This document shows positions 54,179-62,507 of a stretch of 64,000 bases of DNA, one piece after another; positions within the stretch are counted from its first letter, which is position 1; each line of letters opens with the position of its first letter. A program made the position numbers and the translations under genes. The DNA is from Lysobacterales bacterium (GTDB lineage Bacteria > Pseudomonadota > Gammaproteobacteria > Xanthomonadales > SZUA-5), in contig JALHMH010000019.1 in assembly GCA_022844165.1 (NCBI GenBank), positions 1-64,000 of the forward strand, read 5' to 3'. A model generated the notes under the pieces. That model was given only the letters and a program-made list of their open reading frames with translations. It was not told where the DNA came from and did not search any database.

Positions 54179-55995
54179 ATTCGTTGTAATCCGACCACCA
54201 GCGATCCTGGGCCAGCGTGCACGCCAATCGCTGGCCCAGTTTCGACGACCCATAATTTTGTCAGGCCTGGCAAGCGTTCACGCAGCGCGCCGGCGAGCGC
54301 CGCGGCATCATTGCTGGCGTCGCAATGGCCAACGGTGGCGCGACAGGCGCAGCCCGGCGGGTTTTGGCGCGCAACAATGTCGGCAAAGCGTTCCACCAGA
54401 TTCTTGGTTCCCATCAGCGCACGAAAGGGCTTGACGAAACCGTTTTTGTTGGCGATCAGCACGGTCAATCCGAACCAGTCGGCAATACGTTTGGCCAGGG
54501 GCGGTAACCTGCCGCCGCGGACGCCGAAACTCAGATCACGGATCAGTGCGAAAGTTCGCGTATCGGCCATCGCGCGCTCGACGACGCGTCGGACGCCGCT
54601 TTCGTCGGCGCCGATCAATGCAGCTTCCGCCGCGGCGATTGCGATCAGCCCTTGGCCTGCAGATGCGTTGCGTGTGTCGATGACGTGGATGCGCGCCTTG
54701 GAAGTTTCGCGCGCGGCCGCGAGCGCCGCTTGGAATGTCCCAGAAAGTCGACTCGATAGCGATACCGAGACAATGTGTTCGGCGTGCGCCAGTACCAGAT
54801 CATAGCTACGGCGAAAATCGCCCGGCGGCGGCTGAGATGTCCGAACCTTGTCTGCGCTTTGGCGCAGGCGCTGATACAACTCGCGAGGGCTCATCGTAAC
54901 GCGATCGAGGAAATCGTCGTTACCGATGTTGATGCGCACGGGCACCACCGTGATGCCCAGGCGCTCGGCTTCCGAGGAGGGCACGTCACCGGCAGAGTCC
55001 ACGACGATTCGCACCTTCTGCGTGGGTGCGGCTCGGAGTCTCGATTGGGCTTGCATGTCGTCAGCTTTGCGTTGCGTGACTTCGCCGAGTTCCCCGAGCG
55101 CGGCGAACAGCGCGTTGGGCTGATCAATATGCGCATGCACGCGAACGCGATCGCGACCACCGGCGACGACCATTGAATCCAGGGGTAGCGATGCCAGTGT
55201 GGCGCGAACTCGCTCCGGCGTGAGGGATGTTCCCCCAACCATGCACTCGGTGCAGTATCGATACTGGCTGGCCGCTTCTACCGATTCGAGGTGAACAGAG
55301 GCATGCCCCTCTGCGAAGTCGCGCAAATCATCGTCCAGGCGCAGGGCACTTCGTCCGTGCTGGATGAAGTCCTCGACGCCCTCGAGAAAATCGACGAAAC
55401 CGGCCGCACCGGCGTCGACCACGCCTGCAGCGCGCAGAACCGGCAGCTGATTGGGCGTATTGGCCAAAGATTGGCGGGCGCGACCAAGGCTGGATCGAAA
55501 CATGGCGGTGATATCGCGCACGCCGGCTTCGGATTGCGACCGAAGTTCCGCTGCAAAATCGGTCATCACACTGAGCATCGTTCCTTCGCGAGGATCGGCG
55601 ATGCAGCGCCGAGCCGATGCGGCCGCTTCGTTCGCAGCGCGCGCAATTTGCGTCGCACTCACATGAGTGCTGGCTACGCTCTCTGACAGACCTTGAAAAA
55701 ACTGCGCCAAGATGGCGCCGGAGTTGCCGCGTGCGCCGTCAACAGCTTCTCTGGCAACGTGTTTCAAAACGGTCTCGACATTACCGCCACGTAATCTTTT
55801 CACAACCGAGAGAACCGATTGCATCGTGAACGCAAGGTTGGTGCCGGTATCGCCATCGGGAACCGGGAAGACATTGATGCGGTTCAGATGTTCTCGACGC
55901 TTCAACACGCGAGCTGCGCCAGCAATCAAGGCGCCTTTGAGCCGCGCACCGTTGAGCTGATCAAGATTGGCAGGAGAGAGGACTAAACTGGACAT
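54175..55995 (-). CDS. Fused fatty acid kinase: FakA-like DhaL/middle domains plus FakB-like DegV domain
   Basis: 606 residues. Residues 1-205 are a DhaL kinase domain with the nucleotide/Mg site NVFPVPDGDTGTN (Asp47, Asp49) and REAVDGARGNSGAILAQFFQG. About 240-320 is the FakA middle domain with YCTECMVGG and the His pair VHAHID (287, 289). From about 327 a DegV/FakB domain begins (VRIVVDSAGDVPSSEAERLGI), with the lipid-binding SLSSRLSGTFQAAL. FakB holds a fatty acid while FakA phosphorylates it; here both are one chain. The C-terminal third domain of FakA is lacking. Overlaps plsY. Confidence 0.85.
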   Translation of the reverse strand: MSSLVLSPANLDQLNGARLKGALIAGAARVLKRREHLNRINVFPVPDGDTGTNLAFTMQSVLSVVKRLRGGNVETVLKHVAREAVDGARGNSGAILAQFFQGLSESVASTHVSATQIARAANEAAASARRCIADPREGTMLSVMTDFAAELRSQSEAGVRDITAMFRSSLGRARQSLANTPNQLPVLRAAGVVDAGAAGFVDFLEGVEDFIQHGRSALRLDDDLRDFAEGHASVHLESVEAASQYRYCTECMVGGTSLTPERVRATLASLPLDSMVVAGGRDRVRVHAHIDQPNALFAALGELGEVTQRKADDMQAQSRLRAAPTQKVRIVVDSAGDVPSSEAERLGITVVPVRINIGNDDFLDRVTMSPRELYQRLRQSADKVRTSQPPPGDFRRSYDLVLAHAEHIVSVSLSSRLSGTFQAALAAARETSKARIHVIDTRNASAGQGLIAIAAAEAALIGADESGVRRVVERAMADTRTFALIRDLSFGVRGGRLPPLAKRIADWFGLTVLIANKNGFVKPFRALMGTKNLVERFADIVARQNPPGCACRATVGHCDASNDAAALAGALRERLPGLTKLWVVETGPAIGVHAGPGSLVVGLQRM

Positions 55996-56297
55996 GCGAA
56001 CGGAGCATAGTCAACAGCGGCGCCGTTTGGTTGTTGCGCTGCAGCGAAATGCCAGGCGTGGCGTTGTCTGGCGTACGTTGAGGCGGGAATGCATGTCGCC
56101 ATGTTTGTCATGCGCCCGGTGGCGAAACCTCAATTGAGTGTCCGTCTGCGGACAGGGCCGGACACAAGCGGACGATGCCTGGCTCGCAATAGCGCGTCTT
56201 CACGTCGGCTGGCAGTGCGATCGCTAGTCTCTGGACGTCGGGTGTGCGATCGTGTTGATGGCATGGAACATGCGTATCGTCAGTCAGGACTTGCCGG
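55996..56297. other. Intergenic region upstream of the fakAB fusion
   Basis: 302 bp. Frames of 60-130 codons cross it on both strands, but they have Arg/Ser/Pro-rich composition and no ribosome binding site. The promoter of the FakA-FakB fusion gene (minus strand) should lie near 55996-56060. No repeat or terminator is evident. Confidence 0.5.
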
Positions 56298-56498
56298 ATG
56301 AATAGGGTCATGAGAACGAAAAAGCGAGTGGCTTGGGCCTGCCTCGGCCTGTTAGCGGGTTTCGGGATTCTGGGATTGGCGCAACCAGAATCGTCGGAAG
56401 TCTCGATTGTGCCGTCCGTCGAGTTTGAGTTGCACGCTGGCGACGGCGAACCATTCGTATCGGGTTGGGATGGGTTGCTGCCGGGTTCACTCAAGTGA
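56298..56498 (+). CDS. Possible small secreted or membrane-anchored peptide
   Basis: 66 residues: MNRVMRTKKRVAWACLGLLAGFGILGLAQ is a basic N-terminus plus hydrophobic stretch, typical of a signal peptide. An acidic tail follows (PESSEVSIVPSVEFELHAGDGEPFVSGW). An internal ATG at 56310 (MRTKKR) is an alternative start. It lies opposite the lasso cluster and overlaps the end of the B1 gene by 12 bp. There is no strong Shine-Dalgarno sequence and no family match from memory. Confidence 0.35.
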   Translation: MNRVMRTKKRVAWACLGLLAGFGILGLAQPESSEVSIVPSVEFELHAGDGEPFVSGWDGLLPGSLK

Positions 56499-56747
56499 TT
56501 CGATGAGGTCGGCTTTCTGCAGGTCTGCCATCAGGCGGTTGAAGTCTTCGCTCACCACGGATGGTTCGGCTTCGTATCGATCCAGCACGGCGGCGATAGC
56601 CGCTTGTGCGCTGCCACCGGCCAGCAAAGATTGCAGCATCAATGTGCCTGTGGCATTGAGATCGAAGTAGGTCCCTTTGCCCACGTCCAGCAGTACGGTC
56701 TCTCCCGAGATCACTTGGCAAACGACACCCGATTTGAGTTTGATCAT
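56487..56747 (-). CDS. Lasso peptide B1 protein (PqqD-like precursor recognition element)
   Basis: 86 residues. VVCQVISGETVLLDVGKGTYFDLNATGTLMLQSLLAGGS matches the PqqD fold (RiPP recognition element), followed by the usual helical C-terminus (VVSEDFNRLMADLQKADLIE). B1 binds the leader peptide and presents it to the B2 protease. Its start overlaps the B2 stop (ATGA). Last gene of the lasso cluster; no transporter follows. Confidence 0.9.
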   Translation of the reverse strand: MIKLKSGVVCQVISGETVLLDVGKGTYFDLNATGTLMLQSLLAGGSAQAAIAAVLDRYEAEPSVVSEDFNRLMADLQKADLIESLE

Positions 56748-57124
56748 TGCGAACTCGTGGCGAAGGGAACTTTTGTCAGTATCGCCAATCGCGCCAGGCG
56801 TTCGCCAGATTCATCCAACGCTTCACCACTGGCGACAACCCAGGCGTGGGCCATCAATTGGCCAGAATCGCGTTCCGCCCCAAGGACCAGTTCACACGCA
56901 ACACCACTTTCGCGAAGCAGAGATGCCAGTACCAATGACTGGTGCAAGCAACGGCTGCCCGGCCAGAATCGGCCGATTCGATGCACCCGTCGCGCCAATC
57001 GTACCGGATCGAGCCGAGAATGTCGGCGTGGTCTTTCTTTCAGCGCAATGCAAGCCGCATCGAAACCCTTGGATCGCAACAGGCGATCGACAGCAAACAT
57101 GCACCAGAGCACTTTGGCGTTCAT
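56744..57124 (-). CDS. Lasso peptide B2 protein (transglutaminase-like leader protease)
   Basis: 126 residues. The Cys-His-Asp protease core is visible: Cys in GSRCLHQSLVLASLLRESGV, His in LMAHAWVV, and Asp in EALDESGE, with CELVLGAER between. B2 cleaves the leader after the conserved Thr-x. The ATG at 57124 overlaps the kinase stop codon (ATGA). The length and the RIGRFWPGSRC arrangement agree with stand-alone B2 proteins of split B1/B2 clusters. Confidence 0.9.
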   Translation of the reverse strand: MNAKVLWCMFAVDRLLRSKGFDAACIALKERPRRHSRLDPVRLARRVHRIGRFWPGSRCLHQSLVLASLLRESGVACELVLGAERDSGQLMAHAWVVASGEALDESGERLARLAILTKVPFATSSQ

Positions 57125-57864
57125 GCCAAAGCCGAGAGAACCGATGCCGCAGCAGCCGTAGGGTCGTCGGGCATGTGCGGCGCAACGATGTTCAGGGCAG
57201 CAATCGAATTGGACTCGACCGCAGCGGCAACACCTGCGGCCAACGCCAGATGCGCCGCTAACGCCCGTGGCGAATACAGTCGCGAGGCAAGCGAATGTTG
57301 CAGTATCCAGCGACATACTTGACTCGGTGCGGCTGGTTCACAACTCAAAGCACTGCCGCGGGTCAGGAGCGCCAGGCGTCTGATCGGCAAGCTCGGGCCA
57401 CGGTACTGCTCCTCTTCCGACAACTTGAGCTGCCGAAACTGAGGGTGGGCCTCGATCAGCTCAGCGCGCATTGCGACCGGCAGAACGTCATCGGCGATTC
57501 GCGCGCCCTCATTGGCCGCAAGGCGCGCGACTGTGGACTTACCAGCCCCGGATTCGCCGAGAATGGCACAGACGCCAAAATCGCAGGCAATCGCCGAGGC
57601 ATGCAGGGCGAATACGGAGCGTTCTGCAAGCCACATCATGCTCGCCGGTCCAAGCAGCACCTCGTCCCAACGATCGTCGTCATCGCAGCGTCGAGCGACT
57701 TCGATGCCCAAAGGTGTCACCGACAAAGCGCCGAATGCGCCGAGATCCAGGAATGCCGTCTCGCCATCCCACCGAAGTCGCCCGCTGACGGGTGTGTCGC
57801 GCAAAAGGCCTTCGACGCGCTGACAGGGGGAAACGTCGAATGCCTCGCGCGTGGACAGCTGCAA
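57121..57864 (-). CDS. HPr kinase-like protein of the lasso cluster (probable peptide kinase)
   Basis: 247 residues from a TTG, the only usual start codon in the frame; the frame continues open upstream to about 57936, so the start is uncertain. It has the HprK P-loop AILGESGAGKSTVARL, the HASAIACDFGVCA strand and the RIADDVLPV catalytic region. Related kinases in paeninodin-type clusters phosphorylate the lasso precursor at its C-terminal Ser. The gene overlaps B2 and lies 213 bp after the precursor gene. Confidence 0.82.
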   Translation of the reverse strand: MQLSTREAFDVSPCQRVEGLLRDTPVSGRLRWDGETAFLDLGAFGALSVTPLGIEVARRCDDDDRWDEVLLGPASMMWLAERSVFALHASAIACDFGVCAILGESGAGKSTVARLAANEGARIADDVLPVAMRAELIEAHPQFRQLKLSEEEQYRGPSLPIRRLALLTRGSALSCEPAAPSQVCRWILQHSLASRLYSPRALAAHLALAAGVAAAVESNSIAALNIVAPHMPDDPTAAAASVLSALA

Positions 57865-57970
57865 TTGAAACGAACAGGCGGGGAGGTAGCTCAGCGTGAC
57901 CAGAGTCCTTGACGGAGTGGAATCGGGACAGATGACTCAAATTTCGACGAAGCAGCTTCGGCTCTTCAAG

Positions 57971-57989
57971 CTCTCTTGCATCAAGAGAG
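57971..57989 (-). other. Hairpin between lasso precursor and kinase genes
   Basis: CTCTCTTG and CAAGAGAG form a perfect 8-bp stem with a 3-nt loop in the 213-bp spacer between the precursor stop and the kinase start. On the minus strand it is followed by CTTGAAGAG, with no T tract. It may help set the ratio of precursor to enzyme mRNA by protecting or ending the upstream transcript. Confidence 0.4.
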
Positions 57990-58051
57990 GGCGCCGCGTT
58001 CGGCGGGGCTTCGGCATGTACACTGCCGAGCGAAGCCAACCGTGTTTGTCA

Positions 58052-58073
58052 GTCCGAGGCGAAGCCTCGCTGG
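58052..58073 (-). repeat. Short palindromic repeat, copy 2, directly after the lasso precursor
   Basis: CGAGGC (58055-58060) pairs with GCCTCG (58064-58069) around a 3-nt loop, starting 4 bp after the precursor stop codon. The 22-bp element is 19/22 identical to that at 32941-32962. On the minus strand the hairpin is followed by GACTGACAAAC, so termination would be weak. Confidence 0.5.
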
Positions 58074-58077
58074 AGTT

Positions 58078-58248
58078 CTACCGACGTTGCGTCCGTGGGC
58101 TGCCCGAATCACCGGTTCCCAAAGAGCCGCCGAGTGTTAAGTCGCGAATGTCGCCCAGCACGCGCAGTTCTGGCGCGACGTAAGCAGCGCGATGCACCGG
58201 CACTTGCTGCGCGGAGCCTTGCGATTGACAAAAGTCGTTGAGGGTCAT
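58078..58248 (-). CDS. Lasso peptide precursor (A)
   Basis: 56 residues from the ATG at 58248, with AAGG 6 nt upstream. The leader holds the lasso recognition motif: Tyr23-x2-Pro26-x-Leu28-x3-Gly32-x5-Thr38 (YVAPELRVLGDIRDLT). With Thr at the penultimate leader position, cleavage after Leu39 gives the 17-residue core GGSLGTGDSGSPRTQRR. Gly1 and Asp8 of the core can form the eight-residue macrolactam ring, leaving the tail SGSPRTQRR. The gene lies between cyclase C and the kinase. Core assignment is inferred from family rules. Confidence 0.88.
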   Translation of the reverse strand: MTLNDFCQSQGSAQQVPVHRAAYVAPELRVLGDIRDLTLGGSLGTGDSGSPRTQRR

Positions 58249-58354
58249 GCTGCGCCTTCGAATAACCGGATTCCCAATCTTCATGTTAGTGATAGTCGGT
58301 TGACGATGCAAGCGCGGTACTTCTCGATATTCACTTGAAAAGCAACGATTTGCG

Positions 58355-60028
58355 CTATTTGATTCGTGTCGCCTGCCAAAGGCCGAAAGCGCTCAACAAC
58401 CAAATCAGCAGCAATCCGTCGTCTTCGTCCAGTGAAAATGCTCCATCCACGGTCTCCGGGTCGATGAAAGCCTCCCATTGCTGGCGACCGCAGTTGACCA
58501 GTTCGCGCACCGAGGGCATGGACTTTTGCAGGGCGTCGCGCAGATAAGGTGTCAGGTCCGCTGACTTTGGACGAACCCGCCATGTGTCCGGCAACGCATT
58601 TCGGCACGCTTCGCGCTGCAGCCATTTGTCTACACCGTAACGCCAGGTTTTATCCGTCGGCAAGCTCAGCATAAGCTGCACCAATGGCCAGTGACGGTAG
58701 GGTTGTCTGACTTCGATCCCGAATCGATCGGCGAAATAGCACTCGGCGGCATCGCCTGCGGCGTAGGCTCCGAGCGCCTGTGCGGCCTGGTCAGGGCGTG
58801 GCCAGCCGGCGAATTGTTCGAGTATTGCCGATCGAGCCTTTTCGCGTTCTTGCCGCAATTCTGGGCGCAGCCAGTCGATACGGTGGTGAGCCTTCCAGTT
58901 GAGCTGTCGGCGCACGAATCCACGCCAGCCGCGATCGCGCCACAGCATCCCAGGTCCTTGCGCAATAAAGTACCGGATGGTTGCGCCAATTTCTCGCCAG
59001 CGGCGTCCGCGCAGCGCATCGTCGAGCCAGTAATAGTGGCCCGCATTGAGGTGGTCCGCAAAATTGCCGTTCAAAACGACATCGACGCCCTGTTCGCGCC
59101 AAAGCGCGTAGGCCTGCGTCTTGATTTCGCGATAAGGCGTGGCGCTGGGTTCGTCAGGGTGCGCCTCGCGCGCAGAACCGCCGAGCGGCGAGAATGCGTT
59201 GGCGTCGATCTGGATGCTCTGAAGGTTGAACTGCGATGCCAACGCGCTCGCCCATGGCCGTTCGTCGCTGTCTGGAAACCGCGAAGAACCGTAGGTGAGT
59301 GCACAGACATCGACATCTCTCAGCAAGGGCACCAGCGCACTCGAATCCAGGCCACCACTGAGACTTAACCCGACGCGTTTTGTCCCCTGACATGCCTCAT
59401 TGATCGCCGCACGAAACGCCGCGCGATAGCGCTCGATCGTTTCGGCATCGCTCCAGCGGAAAGCGCCGTCGATCGCTGTAGATGTCGCCCATGTGGTCGA
59501 TTCGCCATGCGCCGTCAGTGCGAGGCTCGATCCCGCCGGAACCAGGCGCACGCCACAAAACACGCTGGCATGCGCTTCAGGGATCTGCGCCGAAAAGAAG
59601 TCGGCCAGATATGCTGGGCTCAAGCTGCTGTCGACGTCGGGGTGTTCGGCGAGGATGGCGTCGCCCGAGGCGACCAGCATGCCACCGGACAGTCGCGCGA
59701 AACATAGTGGCCTTTGACCCAGGCGATCGCGACTGAGTTGAATCGAATTGGGTTCGATCAGCGCCAGTGCAGCCGCGCGATCGGGCGAGCGATCGAAGAC
59801 TTGGAAGGGCTGCTCGCAATCCTGAAGCAGCCAGCGGTCGGCATCCAGCCGCACCAGCGGCGGATGCGAGTTCAATCGAGTTTGGATCGCCAGTATGTAT
59901 CGACCTGGCGCTGTCAGCTCAAAAGTCTTGCCAGCGGCACGCGCCAATGCCTGCGACCTGAGCCTGCCAAGAATCGCCGGGTCGATTTCGCGGCCCGCGA
60001 AATCGACCCAGGCGAAAAGTACCGCCAT
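58355..60028 (-). CDS. Lasso peptide macrolactam synthetase C (asparagine synthetase-like)
   Basis: 557 residues. An N-terminal glutaminase-like domain lacks the catalytic Cys2 (MAVLFAWVDF). A C-terminal ATP-pyrophosphatase domain has VGLSLSGGLDSSALVPLL as the PP-loop and VVLNGNFADHLNAGHYYW. This is the lasso cyclase type, which adenylates the acceptor side chain (Asp8) and joins it to the new N-terminus. It begins 1 bp after the receptor stop codon, so it is translationally linked to the TonB receptor, and lies 106 bp before the precursor gene. Confidence 0.9.
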   Translation of the reverse strand: MAVLFAWVDFAGREIDPAILGRLRSQALARAAGKTFELTAPGRYILAIQTRLNSHPPLVRLDADRWLLQDCEQPFQVFDRSPDRAAALALIEPNSIQLSRDRLGQRPLCFARLSGGMLVASGDAILAEHPDVDSSLSPAYLADFFSAQIPEAHASVFCGVRLVPAGSSLALTAHGESTTWATSTAIDGAFRWSDAETIERYRAAFRAAINEACQGTKRVGLSLSGGLDSSALVPLLRDVDVCALTYGSSRFPDSDERPWASALASQFNLQSIQIDANAFSPLGGSAREAHPDEPSATPYREIKTQAYALWREQGVDVVLNGNFADHLNAGHYYWLDDALRGRRWREIGATIRYFIAQGPGMLWRDRGWRGFVRRQLNWKAHHRIDWLRPELRQEREKARSAILEQFAGWPRPDQAAQALGAYAAGDAAECYFADRFGIEVRQPYRHWPLVQLMLSLPTDKTWRYGVDKWLQREACRNALPDTWRVRPKSADLTPYLRDALQKSMPSVRELVNCGRQQWEAFIDPETVDGAFSLDEDDGLLLIWLLSAFGLWQATRIK

Positions 60029-60029
60029 A

Positions 60030-62507
60030 TCAGAACCGGTAGTTCACGGTCAGCCCATATTGGCGCTTGCGCGGTGGCGTGATGACGAAATCGCGCGGGT
60101 TGACGAGCGTCGTCGGTGCAGCTGGCGCTGGCAGTACATTCGGCACCGCGATAAACAGCGCCGGATTCACATAGCGCAGAATATCTTCGGGCGTGTCGTC
60201 GTCGGTAGCATTGCGGACGAACACCGAAACTTCCCAATTGTCGCCAATCGACAGGCCGCCGCGCAGGTTCACGAGCGTGGAGTCGCCCGTCTCCAGGAGA
60301 TTGTCCACCTGGGCGAATCGGGAGCTCTCGTAGTTGGCGTCGCCGCCGATGTACCAGTCCCAGCCGTTGTCCAGTGTGGCGGAGTAGGTCAACCCCAAAC
60401 CGGCTTGGTGCTTGGGCACGCGCGGGAGTTCGGCGCCGCGTGCATTGGCGCAGGCTTGAGTTAAGTTGACTGCATTTGCGCCGCAGAACAGATCTGCCTG
60501 GTCCTGGCTGGCGAAATTCTTGATCTCGCTGTCCTGCAGCGCATAGGTCGCGCGCAGATTCCAGTTCTCGTCGATCAACCAGTCTGCCTCAAGCTCCAGG
60601 CCCGTGACTTCAGATTGGCCAAGATTCGAGGTAAACGAGGTAATGAATATGCCGCCATCGACTCGTGGGGTTGGGCGCGTCTCCGTCAGCTGCTGGTTGT
60701 CCCAGTCGATGCGGTAAAGCGCCGCGTTGAGCGTCAGGCGATTGTCGAGCCACTGCGATTTGACACCCAACTCGTAGGTCCATGCTTCCTCTTCATCGAA
60801 CACATCAAGGCCTTCAGCCAACAGCGCAGCGCGGCCGGTTTCGGTCAAGATCGAGGATTCGACCGCGGTGTTGAATCCGCCCGGTTTGTTGCCTTTTGCG
60901 GCAAGCCCATAAATGCTCACATCATCAGAGATCTCATACCGCAGCGTGCCGCGAGGCAGGAAGTTATCGAAGGTCGCCGACTTGTTGAAATCGCGCACAA
61001 AGGTCGTCGGGCGACCCGCGACAGTGAGCGTGTTCGTTGAGCGCCCGACAATGTCGATCTCGTCCTCGGCGTAACGCGCTTCGAGCGTTCCTGTCAAACG
61101 GTCGGTGAAGTCGAATTCGACCAGAGCGAACAGCGCCTGATTGGTGATTTCGAGCCCTGGGCGCGTCGGGTTCTGGACGGGCCGCGTTCGACTGAAGGCC
61201 GGTGGCAGATTGAAGCCGCCGAGGTTTGCACTCCAGCCGTCCAACGCTTTTTCGTTGTAGTGGTAATAGCCGAACTGTCCCCGCAGACGCGCATCTTGAT
61301 CGGTCGCGACGCGGAATTCCTGGCTCCAGTCGCGCTGGCGACCGAAGTCGATGGTCTCGAAGGCGCCGTTGAAACCGCGTACGCTGGAGAAATCCTGGTC
61401 GATCGCGCTATAGGATTCGGTGGCGTTGTAGGCACTCGTCGAGGTAAACGACCAGCCGTTGTCGAAGGCGTAGTTGCCTTGCAAACTGGTGCGGATGTTC
61501 TCGCGCTCCAGGCCCGGTTCGAAACCGGCGAGGCGAAACTGATCGGTGTTGATCGCATAGATATCCGGTTGCGAAGCGGTGCCGCACAAATAACCACGGG
61601 TGCGGGTTTGCATGCGCACGGCGCCGGCGAACGTGCCGCCGGCTGGGACCGGCAAGAAGCAATTGTTGAAGCCGTTCACGTCGCTCGCGGGTAAGCCATT
61701 GGCTACGCGATTGAGCGGATCGCCGAGCCGGCCGATCGCATAGTGCTCGTCTTGATCTTCGGCGTAGTTAAAGCGCAATGTGAAGTCGAGCTTGTCGGTG
61801 GGCGTCAGGAAAAATGCGCCACCCGCGCTTGCAGTTTTTTGTCCGCCGAGGTCGCGGATGCCGGTGACCGCATTGCGATATTGGCCGCCGAATTCGTAAA
61901 AGCGGACATTGCCCTGGAAGGACAGCAAATCGTCGACGATCGGACCCGCGTAGTTGCCGGCAAATTCGCGCTCGGAATCGCTGGCAATCGTCATCGACAA
62001 CTTGCCCTCAGGTGTGCTGGCTGGTTTGCGCGTGATGAAATTGATGGCGCCGGAAAATGTGCGGCGACCGAATAGCGCAGACTGCGGGCCGCGAATGACT
62101 TCGACCTGTTCGAGGTTGTCCAGGCCGTAGCCGGAAATATTGCCATTGACGAACACGCCATCAATGAAGAACGCGGCATTCGCTTCGCCCTGGATATTCG
62201 ATTGGCCTCGAATGACGGGTCGGTCACCCTCGCGGCCGAAGCCTGAACGGAACGAGAAACCTGGCGTATAGCGCGCGATGTCGTTGATGCGCTCAAGACC
62301 GCGGCGTTCGATGGTCTGCTCGTCGATCACCGATATCGATAGCGGGACCTCTTGCAGCGATTCTTCGACTCGGCGCGCCGTGACCTTGATCGCGTCGAGT
62401 TCGACGGCCTCTTCCTGCGGATCGTTTTGCGCAACGGCGCCGAACGGCAACGCCGCGCCCAATAGCGCGCCAATGGCCAGCGACAAACGGGACGGTTTGA
62501 ATTTCAT
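60030..62507 (-). CDS. TonB-dependent receptor of the lasso peptide cluster
   Basis: 825 residues. The ATG at 62507 has GAGAGGA upstream and gives a signal peptide (KFKPSRLSLAIGALLGAALPFGAVAQ). A TonB-box-like DAIKVTARR precedes the plug domain (VPLSISVIDEQTIERRGLERINDIARYTPG, VIRGPQSALFGRRTFSGAINFITRKP), and the barrel ends in NYRF. Such receptors accompany many proteobacterial lasso clusters and may take up the mature peptide or its complex. The gene is coupled to cyclase C. Confidence 0.9.
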   Translation of the reverse strand: MKFKPSRLSLAIGALLGAALPFGAVAQNDPQEEAVELDAIKVTARRVEESLQEVPLSISVIDEQTIERRGLERINDIARYTPGFSFRSGFGREGDRPVIRGQSNIQGEANAAFFIDGVFVNGNISGYGLDNLEQVEVIRGPQSALFGRRTFSGAINFITRKPASTPEGKLSMTIASDSEREFAGNYAGPIVDDLLSFQGNVRFYEFGGQYRNAVTGIRDLGGQKTASAGGAFFLTPTDKLDFTLRFNYAEDQDEHYAIGRLGDPLNRVANGLPASDVNGFNNCFLPVPAGGTFAGAVRMQTRTRGYLCGTASQPDIYAINTDQFRLAGFEPGLERENIRTSLQGNYAFDNGWSFTSTSAYNATESYSAIDQDFSSVRGFNGAFETIDFGRQRDWSQEFRVATDQDARLRGQFGYYHYNEKALDGWSANLGGFNLPPAFSRTRPVQNPTRPGLEITNQALFALVEFDFTDRLTGTLEARYAEDEIDIVGRSTNTLTVAGRPTTFVRDFNKSATFDNFLPRGTLRYEISDDVSIYGLAAKGNKPGGFNTAVESSILTETGRAALLAEGLDVFDEEEAWTYELGVKSQWLDNRLTLNAALYRIDWDNQQLTETRPTPRVDGGIFITSFTSNLGQSEVTGLELEADWLIDENWNLRATYALQDSEIKNFASQDQADLFCGANAVNLTQACANARGAELPRVPKHQAGLGLTYSATLDNGWDWYIGGDANYESSRFAQVDNLLETGDSTLVNLRGGLSIGDNWEVSVFVRNATDDDTPEDILRYVNPALFIAVPNVLPAPAAPTTLVNPRDFVITPPRKRQYGLTVNYRF

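Noticed and set aside
54175..55995. Dihydroxyacetone kinase as the function of the DhaL-DegV protein
   Set aside because: The DegV domain, the middle domain with the His pair and the overlap with plsY fit a fatty acid kinase better; there is no DhaK or DhaM partner.
57896..58183. 95-codon plus-strand frame over the lasso precursor region
   Set aside because: It is antisense to the precursor, whose leader motif and ribosome binding site are clear.
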